DNA of 64,000 nucleotides from Oryzias latipes (GCF_002234675.1 NC_019868.2:5426433-5490432); one strand, 5' to 3'; shown: positions 1 through 11,640, counted from the first letter of the stretch. Made by a program: numbers and translations. The notes: a model not told the origin generated them from the sequence alone.

Positions 1-1
1 C

Positions 2-1804
2 AACAGGTTTTTTCTTGGAAGAGGAACTAGACAGGGTTGCCCACTCTCCCCCTCTCTTTTTGCAATATTTATCGAGCCTCTAGCTGCAGCAATAAGACAG
101 AATGAGAGTATTAAAGGAATTAAAACCAAACACAGCCATCATAAAATTAGTCTCTATGCAGATGACATATTACTGTTTTTAAGTAATATACATTCTGTAA
201 ATGAAATGGCAACAATCATTAATGAATTGTCTTCTATATCAGACTATTCCATTAATTGGAATAAATCTGTTTTATTACCACTGAACAGTAATGCGGAGCA
301 AGGACTCACAATACCAGTTAAATCAGGCAATATAAAATATCTAGGTATTTATTTTTCCCCCAAAATATCAGAACTGGTGCAGCTAAACTACACCCCATTA
401 CTGAAAAACATACAGGACGATCTAACACGCTGGACCAACCTGCCTCTGTCCCTTATGGGCAAGGTAGCCACGGTTAAAATGAAAATCTTACCCAAAGTTA
501 ATTATCTCTTCTCAATGAATCCCACACAACCGCCATTAAAATGGTTCAAAACATTAGACTCATCCATATCAAGCTTTCTATGGAACAATAAACCTGCAAG
601 AATTAGTCTAAAAACTTTAAAATCTGCAAAAAGCTGTGGAGGATTAGAATTACCTAACTTCCACAATTACTTTCTTGCAAATAGATTACAATACATCTTA
701 AAATGGTTAAAAAATAATCCAGAAACCAACTCATGGTTAGACTTGGAACAGGCGTTATGTGGAAAGATCAACCTGTCAGATCTTCCATTTATTAGTCAAA
801 TAGTTAAAAAACAGGATTGTTTCAAAAGTATTAATATAAATGCCACTTTAACAGCCTGGTGGGAATTTCTCAAAATATCAAAATCATCAATTCAACCGTG
901 CAAAATGACACCCATCTGTAACAACCCAGACATCCTTATAAACAAAAAAATTATCCACTTCCCAGCTTGGCAAGCAGGGGGCATAAAACAACTAGAGCAC
1001 ATAATTATTGATAGAAGATTCATAACTCCCCAGGAACTTCAAGACAAACATGGAATATATAACTTCTTGGAATATCAGCAACTTAAATCAATTATTACTA
1101 AAAAGTTTAAATACAGAGACAACGATTTAAAGCTACCAGATGTAGTTACCACTCTGATCAATTTCTCAATGAATAAAACTCTCTCCAAAATATACAAACT
1201 TTTATGTAATTTAGATAACAATATTTCACTTCCGACAACAAAATGGGATGCGGATTTGAGCATCAGCACAGATGAAAGTTTTTGGTCAGAACTTTGTCTA
1301 AACACCTTTAAAATGACAAAAAGTCCAAATCTGCAGCTAATCCATTTCAAAACTCTTCACAGAATTTACTACACTGGACAGAGGATGTTCAAGATTGGTC
1401 TCAGTAACTCAGACATTTGTCAGCACTGTGACAGTAATCTACCCGACAATTACATGCATGCACTATGGTTCTGCACGCCTGTCCAGGCTCTCTGGCAGCA
1501 GGTATGTGCCGATCTATCAGTCTGGCTTAAGGTTTCAATCACAGCTTCACCGTCACTTTGTGTGCTTGGTGACATGAGTGCCATCGATGTAGAAGGAGGA
1601 TTAGGCTCTATCATTTTCATAACTCTTTGCATTGCTAAAAAAACTATTTTAATAAATTGGAAAAGCAAAAAAAATATAAATATAAGTCAACACAGAAATC
1701 TGCTGCTTGATCATATCAGCTTGGAAAAAATGTCAGCCCAAAGTTCAAGTAACTTTGAAAGAATTCGGTCTCTCTGGTCTCCCATAGCTAACTCCGTGAC
1801 TTAG
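2..1804 (+). CDS. L1 ORF2 reverse transcriptase, C-terminal part (5' truncated by window)
   Basis: Frame 2 is open from the first bases. It begins within the RT palm domain: a [10 protein letters not shown] motif near bases 32-61 is followed by the catalytic YADD motif at 155-166. Downstream are the L1-type thumb and connection region and a C-terminal segment with spaced Cys/His residues (CQHCDSN...HALWFC, bases about 1420-1475), which resembles the Cys-rich end of L1 ORF2. The protein reverse-transcribes its own RNA at nicked target DNA. The first Met in the window (206) is internal and is not a start. The stop is TAG at 1802-1804. No frameshift is visible in this part. The N-terminal endonuclease domain would lie upstream of the window. 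Confidence 0.92.
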   Translation, partial: NRFFLGRGTRQGCPLSPSLFAIFIEPLAAAIRQNESIKGIKTKHSHHKISLYADDILLFLSNIHSVNEMATIINELSSISDYSINWNKSVLLPLNSNAEQGLTIPVKSGNIKYLGIYFSPKISELVQLNYTPLLKNIQDDLTRWTNLPLSLMGKVATVKMKILPKVNYLFSMNPTQPPLKWFKTLDSSISSFLWNNKPARISLKTLKSAKSCGGLELPNFHNYFLANRLQYILKWLKNNPETNSWLDLEQALCGKINLSDLPFISQIVKKQDCFKSININATLTAWWEFLKISKSSIQPCKMTPICNNPDILINKKIIHFPAWQAGGIKQLEHIIIDRRFITPQELQDKHGIYNFLEYQQLKSIITKKFKYRDNDLKLPDVVTTLINFSMNKTLSKIYKLLCNLDNNISLPTTKWDADLSISTDESFWSELCLNTFKMTKSPNLQLIHFKTLHRIYYTGQRMFKIGLSNSDICQHCDSNLPDNYMHALWFCTPVQALWQQVCADLSVWLKVSITASPSLCVLGDMSAIDVEGGLGSIIFITLCIAKKTILINWKSKKNINISQHRNLLLDHISLEKMSAQSSSNFERIRSLWSPIANSVT

Positions 1805-2776
1805 GGGGTGGGGGGGGCATGGTCGTCGCTGCTCCTTGCCCTTCTGCCGTGGGCCGGGGTGGGGGTCGGGGCCTCCGGTGCCTGGCCGGGGGTGGTGGGG
1901 GCTCCGTTGGTCGGGGGGTCGGGTCCGGCGCCTGGGTGGGGCGGCCTGGGGCGCTGCGTGGTCCTCTGGGCTTGGGTGTGGGGGTGCGTGGTGGGGGGGT
2001 GGGGTTTTCTGGCTTGGCTTGGGGGGGTGGTCCCTTTGCCTGTGCTGGGGGGGGGTTGGCGGGAGGCGCTGCTCGGGGGGGGGGGGCCCAGCGGCGCTGG
2101 ATGGGCTTCCCATCTACACCTGGGGCTGGGATCGGCCCTTCCCTGGCTCTGGGGCGGGACGGGGCAACCCTCTTGGGGCCCCCGGTCGCTCTGGGTGTCA
2201 TCCGCTTCGGCTGCGGGGTCTGGGGGGGGGGGTGTCTTGTCGGCCCTGTCCTGTGGGGGGGCATTCTGGGGGAGGGGGGGGGCACTATTGGTACGGGGCA
2301 GGGGGGGTTGACGGGTCGGGGTCTCCGCTGAGGCCATCGGCGGTTTCCCCGGCCGGTTGGCTGCCTCGGTCCCGTCGAGGCCTGACCAGAGCTCTTCTAG
2401 GGCAGGCGTTTGGGGGTGGGGGCCTGGGCTTGCTCCGGGGGGGGGCGGCGCTTTCTGGCTCCTCTCTCTCTGTGTGGGGGTGGTGGTGCTGGGCCTGGGG
2501 TGTCTGCGCCTCCGGGGGTGGGGCCCCGGGGCTGGGTGGGCCTGGCCCCCTTGCTGGGGGGGGGGGGCGGGGGACAGCTGTTTGACCACCGGGGGACAGT
2601 CTATCATCTGTCCCCAACTTACCCCCTTCCTCATATAACCTCATAATAGGGTGAGGGGGTGGGGGGCTTAGCCTGCGATGAGCCTTGGGGGGGGGGGGGG
2701 GGGGGGGTTTACTAGGCAGTGGCCCCCCTCCTGTGGTTGCCGTATGGAGTGGGCCCCCCCTCTTTCGGTTTTATTT

Positions 2777-2990
2777 GCACCTTAGACATGTAGGGCCCTT
2801 GGTAGGGGGGGTGCTTGGACATCACTGCCAGCAAGCAGCGGATGTCCTCCTAGCACCCTACCAGCCAATTTTAACCGCACCTTAGACATTTAGGGCCCCT
2901 TGGTGGGGAGGGTGAGGGGACGTCACTGTGAGTAATCAGGAGATGTCACCTTAGTGCCCTACCCGCCAATTTTAACCGCACCCCCCTTAG
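2777..2990 (+). repeat. about 100-bp tandem repeat inside the L1 3' UTR
   Basis: Two diverged units start with GCACCTTAGACAT at 2777 and 2877. They share 'tagggccc', a 'gatgtc' segment and the ending CCAATTTTAACCGCAC. The start of a third copy is at about 2978. The period is 100-101 bp. Confidence 0.75.
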
Positions 2991-3027
2991 TACACACACC
3001 CCTCCCCCCTCAATATATACATCCCAA

Positions 3028-3086
3028 CATAAACACACACACATGCACACACACACCCTTTCAAACACACATACACGCACACACAT
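3028..3086 (+). repeat. (CA)n-type microsatellite, imperfect
   Basis: Imperfect CA/CACA array (cacacacatgcacacacaca and similar) within the L1 3' UTR. Confidence 0.8.
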
Positions 3087-4334
3087 TTTGCAAGGAAGGT
3101 GGGACCTGGGTCCGTCTGTCCCCTGCCTCTTCCCTGGTGGGGGGTACGGGCCCCTTTGCAGCAGCGGCCGTGTCCCCGGGGTGCCGGCTTCCTGGGCCCG
3201 GCGGTGCTCTCTCCGCGCGGTGGGGGGGTTCACATTACATCTGAGCCGGGGGTGTCTGGTCCTTGGGGGGTGGGTTCTGGTCCTTGCTCCTGAGTGCTGG
3301 GCCCCGCCAAATTTCCAACTGTGGCCGAGCCTGGTCGGGCCATATTTACAACACCCCTTGTGGGCCCTCTTTTTTCCCCGGGGTTCCCCCCTCCTAGGCG
3401 GGGGCGGCGGGCCCCTGCCTCGCTCCTCCCTGGACCAACCGTGGGCCGGGCGGGTGGCTGCCTGGAGTGCGGAGCGGGTCTCCCTTGGGGGGTCCTGGCT
3501 CGTACCTGGGGTTGGGGCGGGGGGATGCCCGGAACTCCTGGGTGGTGGTGGGGTGCTCGTTTGGGGCTGTGGGCGTCCTTCTCCGGTGGGGCCCTGCGTT
3601 GGGTTCTCCCGGCGCGGCGGGGGGGCTGCTCTCCTGGTTGGGCTGGGGCGGCGCTCTCTTTCCCTCCGTGCGTCCCTGGCCTCTGGCGCTGGGGGCCTTG
3701 CGGCGGCCCTGCTGGCCCTGGCCTGGGTGGCGGGCTTGGTCGCCCGGGCGGCGGTTGTTCCCTGCCGGTTCCCGTGTGGCGTTGGGGGGATTCCGGCTGC
3801 CGCTGCTGCTGCGGTGGGGGTCTTGGGGTGGGGATGGCTGGGCACTCTCCCTCCTTCTTTTCACGTTCCACCATCCATTTTAGAAGAACATAAACACTCA
3901 CCTGAGCACTGGTGTTAGCTCACCTTTGCACTAACAGTTTGCATGACTGAATGACTGAAATATTTCACACTAGTTGGTTTTAAGGCATAAGTATGCGTGT
4001 GAACACTATCTGTTTTGTGTACATGTCGACAGGTGGACATTTTTGCAGCTAGCAGGTGTGTTTATAACATTTGAGTGTGTGTGTGGACAGGCTCCGCCCC
4101 TTTTTTTTTCTTTTTTTTTCTACATTTGAACCTTACCATAATGATTAACAACCAGTAAACTTGTTGCTTTATGCTGCTTCATGGTCTTATCCCCCTTCCC
4201 CTCCTATTATCACCCCCTACCCCCCTCTCTCTAACGTCCCTCTCTCTTCTTCCCCTCTTTCCTTTTCCGTCCGGTCCAACACCAAAGATTTTCAGACATG
4301 ATTGAAATTAATAAAGTTTGGCCTCAATTACAAA

Positions 4335-4388
4335 AGGGGTTTATTCAGACATACCTTTGGTTTGTCTGAAGATTAATAACCCCTCTTG
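4335..4388 (+). other. Stem-loop near the L1 3' end
   Basis: The segments GGGGTTTATTCAGACA and TTGTCTGAAGATTAATAACC are complementary over most of their length. They form a hairpin about 75 bases before the poly(A) tail. A 3' stem-loop can serve as an RT recognition site in some LINEs; for L1 this is not established. Confidence 0.5.
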
Positions 4389-4477
4389 TTAAAGTAAAAT
4401 ATGTCCAACACAAGAGGCCCTCAGCTCTCATCTGTCTGCCCAGCTGTTGGACAGGACAAGTTAAAAAAAAAAAAAAA

Positions 4478-4830
4478 CTGGATTACACCCCAAAGCTATG
4501 TTCAGCACATTTAGCAAAATTCCAGCCTTTTTTATTTTGTTATTGTTTTTTTAAAATGCGTTTATCATACATGAAATGCCTCTCAGTGTTCATTTGGTAT
4601 TACATTCACCTGCCTTTCAAGACTTGATGATCAAACATATTGTGACCAAGATGTAGTGATAGTTTCATGAAGTACTGATCAGTAAAACTTAGAGTGTGCC
4701 TATTACTTTTCATGGCGATACACTTTGAATAGTTCTTATGCGCTGTCGAAAGTGTAGCATAATGACAAATATACTTCTGTGTACCTGTCTTTGGGAGTGA
4801 GTGTTCACTAAATTCATTCGTTCAACCTGC
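4478..4830. other. Intergenic, nothing recognised
   Basis: AT-rich sequence between the L1 tail and the MITE. No ORF, RNA gene or repeat could be named. Confidence 0.5.
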
Positions 4831-4834
4831 TTAA

Positions 4835-5039
4835 CCCTTGTGCTATCCTATGCACTTTAACATTGGGAGTTGGGTCATCTAGACCCACTAGACAGTGCTC
4901 TGAACCTATTTTCTTCAATGATTTGTGATCTTCACTGGTGTCCATGGATTACATGAAATCTTTCCACCTTTATCCACCTTTGTCATGGTAGGGAGAACAC
5001 GTCAGTGGAAGGGTGGGGTCATCTAAGATAGCACAAGGG
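4835..5039 (+). mobile_element. piggyBac-like MITE, copy 1
   Basis: 205-bp element with terminal inverted repeats CCCTTGTGCTATC and GATAGCACAAGGG. TTAA is on the left (4831-4834) and a mutated TTGA on the right. TTAA targets and TIRs starting CCC are typical of the piggyBac superfamily. Related copies lie at 11698-11902 and 51261-51465, with a fragment at 45236-45264. There is no coding capacity, so it is non-autonomous. Confidence 0.85.
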
Positions 5040-5043
5040 TTGA

Positions 5044-5290
5044 TCCCTTTCATGGGCATGGAGTTGCTGGAGCCTATCCCTGCTAATGTTGTAAGTGGGC
5101 AGGGTACTGCCTGAACGGGTCGCCAGTCTGTTGCACACATTCACACCTTGGGACAATTTAGTCACCAAATAAACTTAAGAAGCATGTATTTAAAACTTTG
5201 GGAGGAAACCAGTGCTAAGGAAGGACATGGAAACTCCACACAGAAAGTACCCAGCAGGGATTCAAAGAGGGCAGCGAGGGGGCAGGGTTA
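5044..5290 (+). repeat. Common teleost interspersed repeat fragment
   Basis: Contains 'ctggagcctatccctgct', 'cgggtcgccagtctgtt', 'gggacaatttagtcacc' and 'aaactccacacagaaag', phrases I recognise from a high-copy fish repeat. The class is uncertain. Confidence 0.5.
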
Positions 5291-5731
5291 ACCACTACTC
5301 CACTGTCCTCACAATACTAACCCTAATGCGACCTACAGAGCGGGAATGTGACGCGCATTTAGCACATGGTGTTCACACTGGACAAGCAGGGAGAGTATCC
5401 TTCTTCTTTTCTTTTGCCACTGTGTACTATAGCGCATGTCTGATTACAAACCGTGCCTTGGTGCAAAATGTGAAAGTGGTGCAAATCTTGCTCCAGACTT
5501 TTTCTTTCACAGCTCTGTTCCAAAATATGAAAGACTTGGTGTCATATAATTCCAGCTATGCAACAACTGCAAATATTCATTTCTGCTCCATGATCAATTT
5601 CCAAACCGTTGGCACTTCTATGAATTGAAAAGGAACCCCATCCATACGACACGAAAAAAATTCAAGTCCCTGATTGCCCAAAGTTTGTGGGTCTTAAGCT
5701 CATTAGAGAAGCCACAGGTCCTGAAACCTCT

Positions 5732-5767
5732 ATATTAGCCACAAAGGAAAAACTTTGTGGCTAATAT
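5732..5767. repeat. Perfect 15-bp inverted repeat, 6-nt loop
   Basis: ATATTAGCCACAAAG and CTTTGTGGCTAATAT, separated by GAAAAA. Confidence 0.85.
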
Positions 5768-6487
5768 GGACAGTGTGTTAACAATTACTAGCTCAAGATG
5801 TTCTGCCAGTGGAATACTTTTAACCACAGATATTTTGATTAAGAGAAAAAAGAAAATATGCTGTGGGATTTCTCTCGTGTGTGACACTCATTATCCTGCT
5901 TGCTAGAACGAGATGCCTTATTTTCACAGCAATTTGGAATTTCACAATTGGTGGAAAATGCTAGCAGGCAGTTTGTAAGTATCTACAAGGTGTGTCACTA
6001 CTGAATAAATAATATTTTCAGATAGTTAAATTTTAAAACACCATCTGCTGGTGTAGTCTTGATTCTAAATACATAACTACACAATAGTACGTTCCATTTT
6101 CAAGCATCCCTTGAGGTGGCTGTACAAGCCTCAAGAGATCAGCAAGACAAACCTGTGCTCCCCTTAAGATTCAACCCCTCCCCTTTACGACCCCCCACAT
6201 CTTCGTAGTGAAAGTGTGTTGCACAGCTGCACATTTACTCTTTATTTCCTTCTCCTTTTTATTTTTTGCTCAAGTTGATGTGTTTACCACCCCTACCAGC
6301 AGCTGAATTGTCTGTATTTTGCACAGTCTAAGTACACGTCTTTATAATCATTGGCTAAAATTCTTGTATCATATTTCCTCCATGTGTAGGTCGTGTGTAT
6401 TTGCATTATCAAACATGTGAAATAATCCTATTACAATGCTTGTCTTATTTGGTCACTCAAAACATGGTCAAATAACTTTCGTCTCAA

Positions 6488-6531
6488 TCATTTTTGTTTG
6501 TTTTTTTGTTTGTTTGTTTGTTTGTTTGTTT
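6488..6531 (+). repeat. (TTTG)n microsatellite
   Basis: Imperfect then perfect TTTG units (tttgtttg...), ending near 6531. Confidence 0.9.
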
Positions 6532-9526
6532 CTGTCCATGCCAAACCTGGAGAGAAACCAGTCCAGACGGCTCTCTGTGTAAATGTAAAGTGGGTTTTTT
6601 TCTTCCCAAATCCAGATCAAGGTCTCATTGTGCTGTGTTGTTTTTGTTTTTAAAAATTGTATTTTCCTATTAATGTCTTCTACACATCTACACATTAGTA
6701 CATCAGCTGTACTAATCAATATGTCATGATATGTATGACGTAGGAGACCCAGATGTTGGAACCCGGAAGTAAACTCAGACGCAGTAGTGATAACAAAAGA
6801 GGTTTTTTTTTCCAGATGGGAAAAGTCAATGAGTCTTTAGAGTTGGTCACTTGGAGGACTGTAAGGAATGACAGCTGTCTTGCCGTAGTTGGAGTTTCTT
6901 TGTGGCTGGATAAGAAACGAAGCGAGAGTCGTGGCGTGGCTGGAGCGGAGCGTGGCGGGAGGCGTGGCACCGTTTATTTGTAAAAACTGTCTTGCATTTC
7001 GCTGTGGGTGAAAAGATAACGATAACGGTAGTTTGCTGTTAAAGGAAGGGCTTTATTTTCTGTCGAACAGCATAAAACACAAGCAGACATCTGACTCCTT
7101 AACAGACCATGAGTAGACTTCAACTGCTGTTATGCTGAGTCATTTATTTATGCAAACGTTGACTACACTGACCTGTTGAGTGTCACAAACATATTCCCCT
7201 CTTTTCTTCATAACCTAAACAAAAAACTCTGTAACATTAAAGACCCACATGTTCTTCCGATGTTGAAGACATCAGAAGAACATTTGTTGATGGAACCAGT
7301 TGAGGTTTGTAAATCTCCTTTGACTTTCTGTAAATATGCTTTTTCCAAACACACAAGAGGAGTCTGTAGGTTGGGAGAATCAAGACAAGCGGTAATGATG
7401 CCATCTTTGGTGCGTCAGTAAAGGTCCCGTCATCAAACCTGGTGTTGTGGCGCAGGGCTGCAGGAGGATAAATGTAGCAGACACAGGCGAAGAGAATTCA
7501 GTTGAAGATATTACTGGTAAGGTGTGAGAGTCCAGGGGTAAGTAAGGCTGGAGCTGAGGGAGGCGGGCTGGGTTGGCTGGCTCAGAGCTGGATCCAACTG
7601 AGCTAGGTGCACAGACGATCAGGCAACAAGTGGGTGAAGGAGCAGTGCTTAAAGCTGGAGCCTGAAAGCAGCAGATGGGTGGGGCAATCAAACACTCAGC
7701 AAGACAGAGGGAGAACCCAACACCTAGATGATCAATATTAACTCAATAAAACCATTGTATTCATTTTTATACACGCATTTCATTAGCATCATATGACAGG
7801 ATCCATGTTTTTTGCTCTGTAGTTCATCATCAGTCCACTGGGGGCAGTCCAAGGGATTCTCCTGTTTATTTCCAAGTGGCTGCTTCTATGGAAACTCAAA
7901 AACACTTTTGGTGGGAAAAGTTTAGCTAGTTTTCAGAACTTTATAATGAGATCAAGTCATATGTTGTTATTTTTTAAACAAAAACTTTTTCGAAAAACTT
8001 TAAAATTTGTTGATGATTAATTATTTAAAATTCAGTTACATCATGTTAAAAATGTGTTTATCAAATTTGAGATCGTGGCTAAATAAAGTGATTTTTTTCC
8101 TGACGTGAATATTTTTGCATCTTAAACTAACATTGTTTTGAGCGAAAACTAATGGAATCAGCCAACGTAAAATCATAATCATATCATAATTTATACTGTC
8201 TTTATGTAATAAAAAAATATTACAAAATAGTTTTTGTGATTTCATCAAAGTTTTTTTTTATTTGATTTGAAATGGTTTATTTCAAGCAATCAAATAAGAA
8301 TATGTTTTTAAAACTCTTACTTTTAGAAACAGTAATATTCTCTCAATGCTTCTATGCAGTGGGCAACGTTAATACATAGATAAATGGATGAAAAAGATAA
8401 TTTTCCTTATAGTGGTTGCTACTTTTCAGTGATCCAGACATTTGCTGTGAATTTATTCATTTAAATAAGCCTAGGTGATCCCGTTCCAAGAGAGCTTAAA
8501 ATCTCCCCAGGCAAATAGATCCATGCATTTCCTGTTCTGTGTGCATAAGCTCGCAGTTCTGCAGGAACAACTATTATGCATTTTATTTGATTTTTTTCTC
8601 TAAAAAAAATAGATGTCTTTCAGCACCTTTTGATTTTTTTTCAACTGAATCATGGCTTTATTTATAGCTCAACATAAATATATCATCATCTATTTTTAGG
8701 TGTCTCTTGTTTGATCAGTAGGCAAACTGTTGAAATGTGTAAATGCATGTTTGCACAGCTTCATAAACACATCTGTGTCTAAGAACTTTACCAACATGTG
8801 GTCCTCACGTTAGAAGTCTTTGCTCTCTGTGAATTTGTTGTTTACACTCACAGATTCACAAAACTCCAGCTGCATCAGACAAATCAAACACTATCATTGA
8901 ATCCGTTTTCTCACAGGCACGCTATGTCCTGAGTGGAAATTTTCCACTGTTCAGAGCACAGCCCTCTTTCTGCAAAACAACAGCCTCTCACGGTAAGGCT
9001 TGTATTTTCTTGCAACGTTCCCCTCCCATTGCTCTGCATAATATCTGCCAACAAGCATTTCAGCTCCTGACTTTGAAAAAGGGGTTTCCCTTTGTTTGAT
9101 TTCAGTTGAGTGTTATTTGCAGCTTTTCCTTCTTTGTGGTTTAAAATCCATGAACATTGATCCAAATGAAAAGATTTGGTCAGTGAAACTCCCAGGCCTC
9201 ATCCACATGACTTTTCTTTATTTTTTGATGGAAACACGTCAGAGCAAGCAACACACCCTGAACTACAGAAAACCTCAAAGATTTCTGGGTTTGACTGCAA
9301 ATGCCATCTTTTTATACGGATAGTCATATGGGTCAGACTTGATGTTTTTTTAACTTTTGCTGCTACAAAAATGAAATCCTAAGATGATCCACAGCTGGCA
9401 GTAACAGCTCACAACTCCACCATACAAGAACAAAAATTGTATATCAGGAAATATCACAGTTTTGCCTTCGATACATCTCTTTTAAAATTTAATAGATTGG
9501 GTTTTAGATGTTTTATGACATTATGG

Positions 9527-9768
9527 GCGGCCGTGGTGCAGTGGTATTAGATTGTAAGATTGCGGGTTCGATTCTCACCTTGCCCACCCATGTGTCAAAG
9601 TGTCCATGGGCAAGACACTGCACCCTACCTTGCCTCTGGTGGAAGGTTGTTCGGCAGCGGAGCCGCCACCAGTGTGTGAATGTGTGAATGGGTCTGTGAC
9701 TGTAAAACGCTTTGGGCCTTTGAAGAAGCTAGAAAAGTGCTAAAAAGTATATGCCATTTACCATTGTT
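9527..9768 (+). mobile_element. tRNA-derived SINE
   Basis: The 5' part has a Pol III A-box-like 'tggtgcagtggtattag' and a B-box 'gggttcgattc' (about 9564-9574). It is followed by a body ('gtgtgaatgggtctgtgactg', 'cgctttgggcc') and the tail 'tatatgccatttaccatt'. Other copies lie at 43646-43860 (-), 55190-55410 (-) and 58363-58605 (+). Confidence 0.8.
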
Positions 9769-10259
9769 ACAAATTATAAAAAGTGTATACCGTAATTTAT
9801 GAGATACAAGTCACAATTATGGCCCCTATTTGTTGAATTAAAATATGCAGAGGCCCTCAGTCTATGATGGAGACCCAAAAAACAGCACAACTTTTACCTC
9901 CTCCAGGAAGAATTAAGATGTTTTTTGCACATTGCTTATCTCTCTACGGTTTATGAGACCTACAACAGATTTGAAACTTTGAAGTATAATTAACAAAAGG
10001 CTCATTGGTGGCTGATGTTTGAGTGACATAAATCAAATCAAATTTGTTTAATTCTACTTTGGGACTAACTTTGGGATGTTAAATTGACAACTAAAGATTA
10101 TCCAAAATGTAAACACCTTTAAGGTGTAATACTCTTTATTCATTAAAGGACTAAACTTTGGTTAGGTTTCTTTGTAAGTTCTTAAAATGAATAAAAAATT
10201 AAAGTAATTTAAATTTACATCGTACAGCAAACATGTGTTTATAGTATCCTGGACATGAC

Positions 10260-10500
10260 ATTAAAAAAAAAATGTTCCGTTGAAATAATAATTTGTAGGC
10301 AAAAATTAGCATTTTATTAGCACACTCAAGGGCCCACATTGGCATTTTGTGCACAAAAATTTGAAATTTGTGGAGAAAAAGTGCTCATTTGTGTCCACAT
10401 AATGCAAATTTGAGGGAACAATATGCAAATTTTATCCACAAATTAATAATTTGTGCAGACAAATGCTAATTTGCATGTACAAAATGCCAGTTTGTAAAGA
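10260..10500. repeat. Degenerate 'atttgtgcacaaaatgcaaat' repeats with octamer motifs
   Basis: Irregular direct and inverted repetition of ATTTGTG / CACAAAT / ATGCAAAT words. ATGCAAAT occurs at 10402-10409 and 10423-10430, and its reverse ATTTGCAT at 10469-10476. Confidence 0.5.
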
Positions 10501-10559
10501 AAGAGAAGGAACCTTTTCATTGTGTATTAAAGTCCAAGTTAAAAAATTGGGTTCAAAGA

Positions 10560-11640
10560 GAAGACCTAAAAACAAAGAGTTATGTAGCTTCTCTGACATG
10601 AGTTGGATCGTGGAGTTGGAAGATTATTCCAGAGTTTTGGAGCTGCTGCAGCAAAAGCACATCCTCTCTAAGTTTGAGTTTTGTTTTCAGTACTTTTAGA
10701 AGTAGCTGATCTAAGAGGTCCGGAGCGTACATAAGGCTACAGTAGCTCAGAGAGATAAACGATTCCCAAGCCATGAAAGGATTTAAAAACAAATGAAATC
10801 ATCTTAAAATTCCAAAATGCAACCACTGCAATGAAGCTAAAAGAGGGGAGATGCGATCATAGTTTCACTTTCAAGTTAAGAGACGAGCCGCTGCATTTTG
10901 CACTAGCTGCAGTTGAGCACTGGCCAACGTGTTAACCCCCATGTGTGGAGAATTCTAGTAATCCAGCCTGGTGGTAATAAAGGCATGGATCACTGTTTCA
11001 AACTGCTGAAAAGACAGTATAGGTCTGACTTTTGATAGCTGCCTAAGGTGGAAAAGCTTGACTTTCCAACCCAGTTACTTTGTTTGTCTAACCTCAGCTC
11101 AGAGTCCACCTTCACTCCTAAATGTGTTGTTATTCATTTAAAGAAGCAAGATGACCAGTGATGGACCCAGAGCTGTGGCCAAAAACTATTACCTCTGATT
11201 TGCTGTCATGAAGACTATAAAAGTTTAGATTCATCCAGGACTTTAGGTCTAAATGGGATCCTCCTTCATAAACGTTCTGCTCTACGACATTTACGTCTAG
11301 CTGCATGAGTGGACTCATTTACCCAGGGTTTAAACCAGGTTTTAAGATTTTTTAGTTTTTAGTGGAGCCACAGATCCAAGACAGTTTGACAGCTGGAGTG
11401 AAACCATGAACCGAGCTACTTTGCGGTACCAGACATCAAAGAAGTATCATTAAACGTAGTAGGAAAATGAGCAGCAGTAGAGGGATTAATGTTTCTACAT
11501 AGCTGGTGACCAGTAGGTTCCTGAACACAAGAAGAACTGCAAATAAAACAAGCACATGGTCTGAAAAAAGTGGGTCACACATCTCAACGTTAAAAACCAG
11601 AAAACCAAAAAAACATCTCTAAATCTGGACAGTGACCATG
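10560..11640 (-). mobile_element. Diverged non-LTR-related interspersed repeat
   Basis: Contains 'gccgctgcattttgcac...', 'agtaatccagcctggtggtaataa' and 'gcatggatcactgtttcaaac' type words that parallel the minus-strand LINE segment at 59690-59820 ('agctgctgcgttctgaac', 'agtaatccagcctagacg', 'gcatggatgag'). It therefore appears to be a diverged LINE 3' region on the minus strand. No ORF survives. Confidence 0.5.

Larger units (their letters stand above)
1805..3870 (+). repeat. G-rich, strongly G-skewed part of the L1 3' UTR
   Basis: About 2 kb with many runs of 4 to more than 10 G on + and few long C-runs, beginning right after the ORF2 stop. Examples are G-runs near 1809, 2081, 2223, 2558 and a very long run at about 2687-2707. 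Many G3+N1-7 sets could form G-quadruplexes in the transcript or the + strand. Long apparent ORFs in both directions here are composition artefacts (Pro/Gly/Arg-rich). Mammalian L1 3' UTRs also carry G-rich tracts, but the length here is striking. Confidence 0.8.
1..4477 (+). mobile_element. L1-type non-LTR retrotransposon, 3' half
   Basis: The element enters from the left window edge, so its 5' part is missing. It holds the C-terminal half of ORF2 (RT onward) up to the stop at 1804. A long 3' UTR of about 2.7 kb follows, with an AATAAA at 4310-4315, and the element ends in an A-run at 4463-4477. The poly(A) end and the RT sequence type fit an L1-clade LINE such as the fish Swimmer/L1 group (family assignment is from memory). 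The open frame over more than 1.8 kb suggests a fairly young copy. The target-site duplication cannot be checked because the 5' end is outside the window. Confidence 0.9.
5291..9526. other. Intergenic stretch without a supported gene
   Basis: No convincing coding region on either strand; the short ORFs lack homology I recognise. Contains a 15-bp hairpin (5732-5767) and a TTTG array (6488-6531). About 7440-7720 is GC-richer and resembles a dispersed fish repeat, but this is not certain. Confidence 0.5.

Noticed and set aside
1745..3918. Many long ORFs on both strands (up to about 300 codons, Pro/Gly/Arg-rich)
   Set aside because: They coincide with the G-rich L1 3' UTR and are low in A/T, so stop codons are rare by composition. 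No domain is present.
4835..5039. hAT assignment for the CCCTTGTGC MITE
   Set aside because: TTAA at the borders and CCC starts fit piggyBac better than an 8-bp duplication.
9564..9574. tRNA-like A/B boxes (also at 48343 and 58370)
   Set aside because: They belong to SINE heads; no cloverleaf with acceptor pairing is visible.
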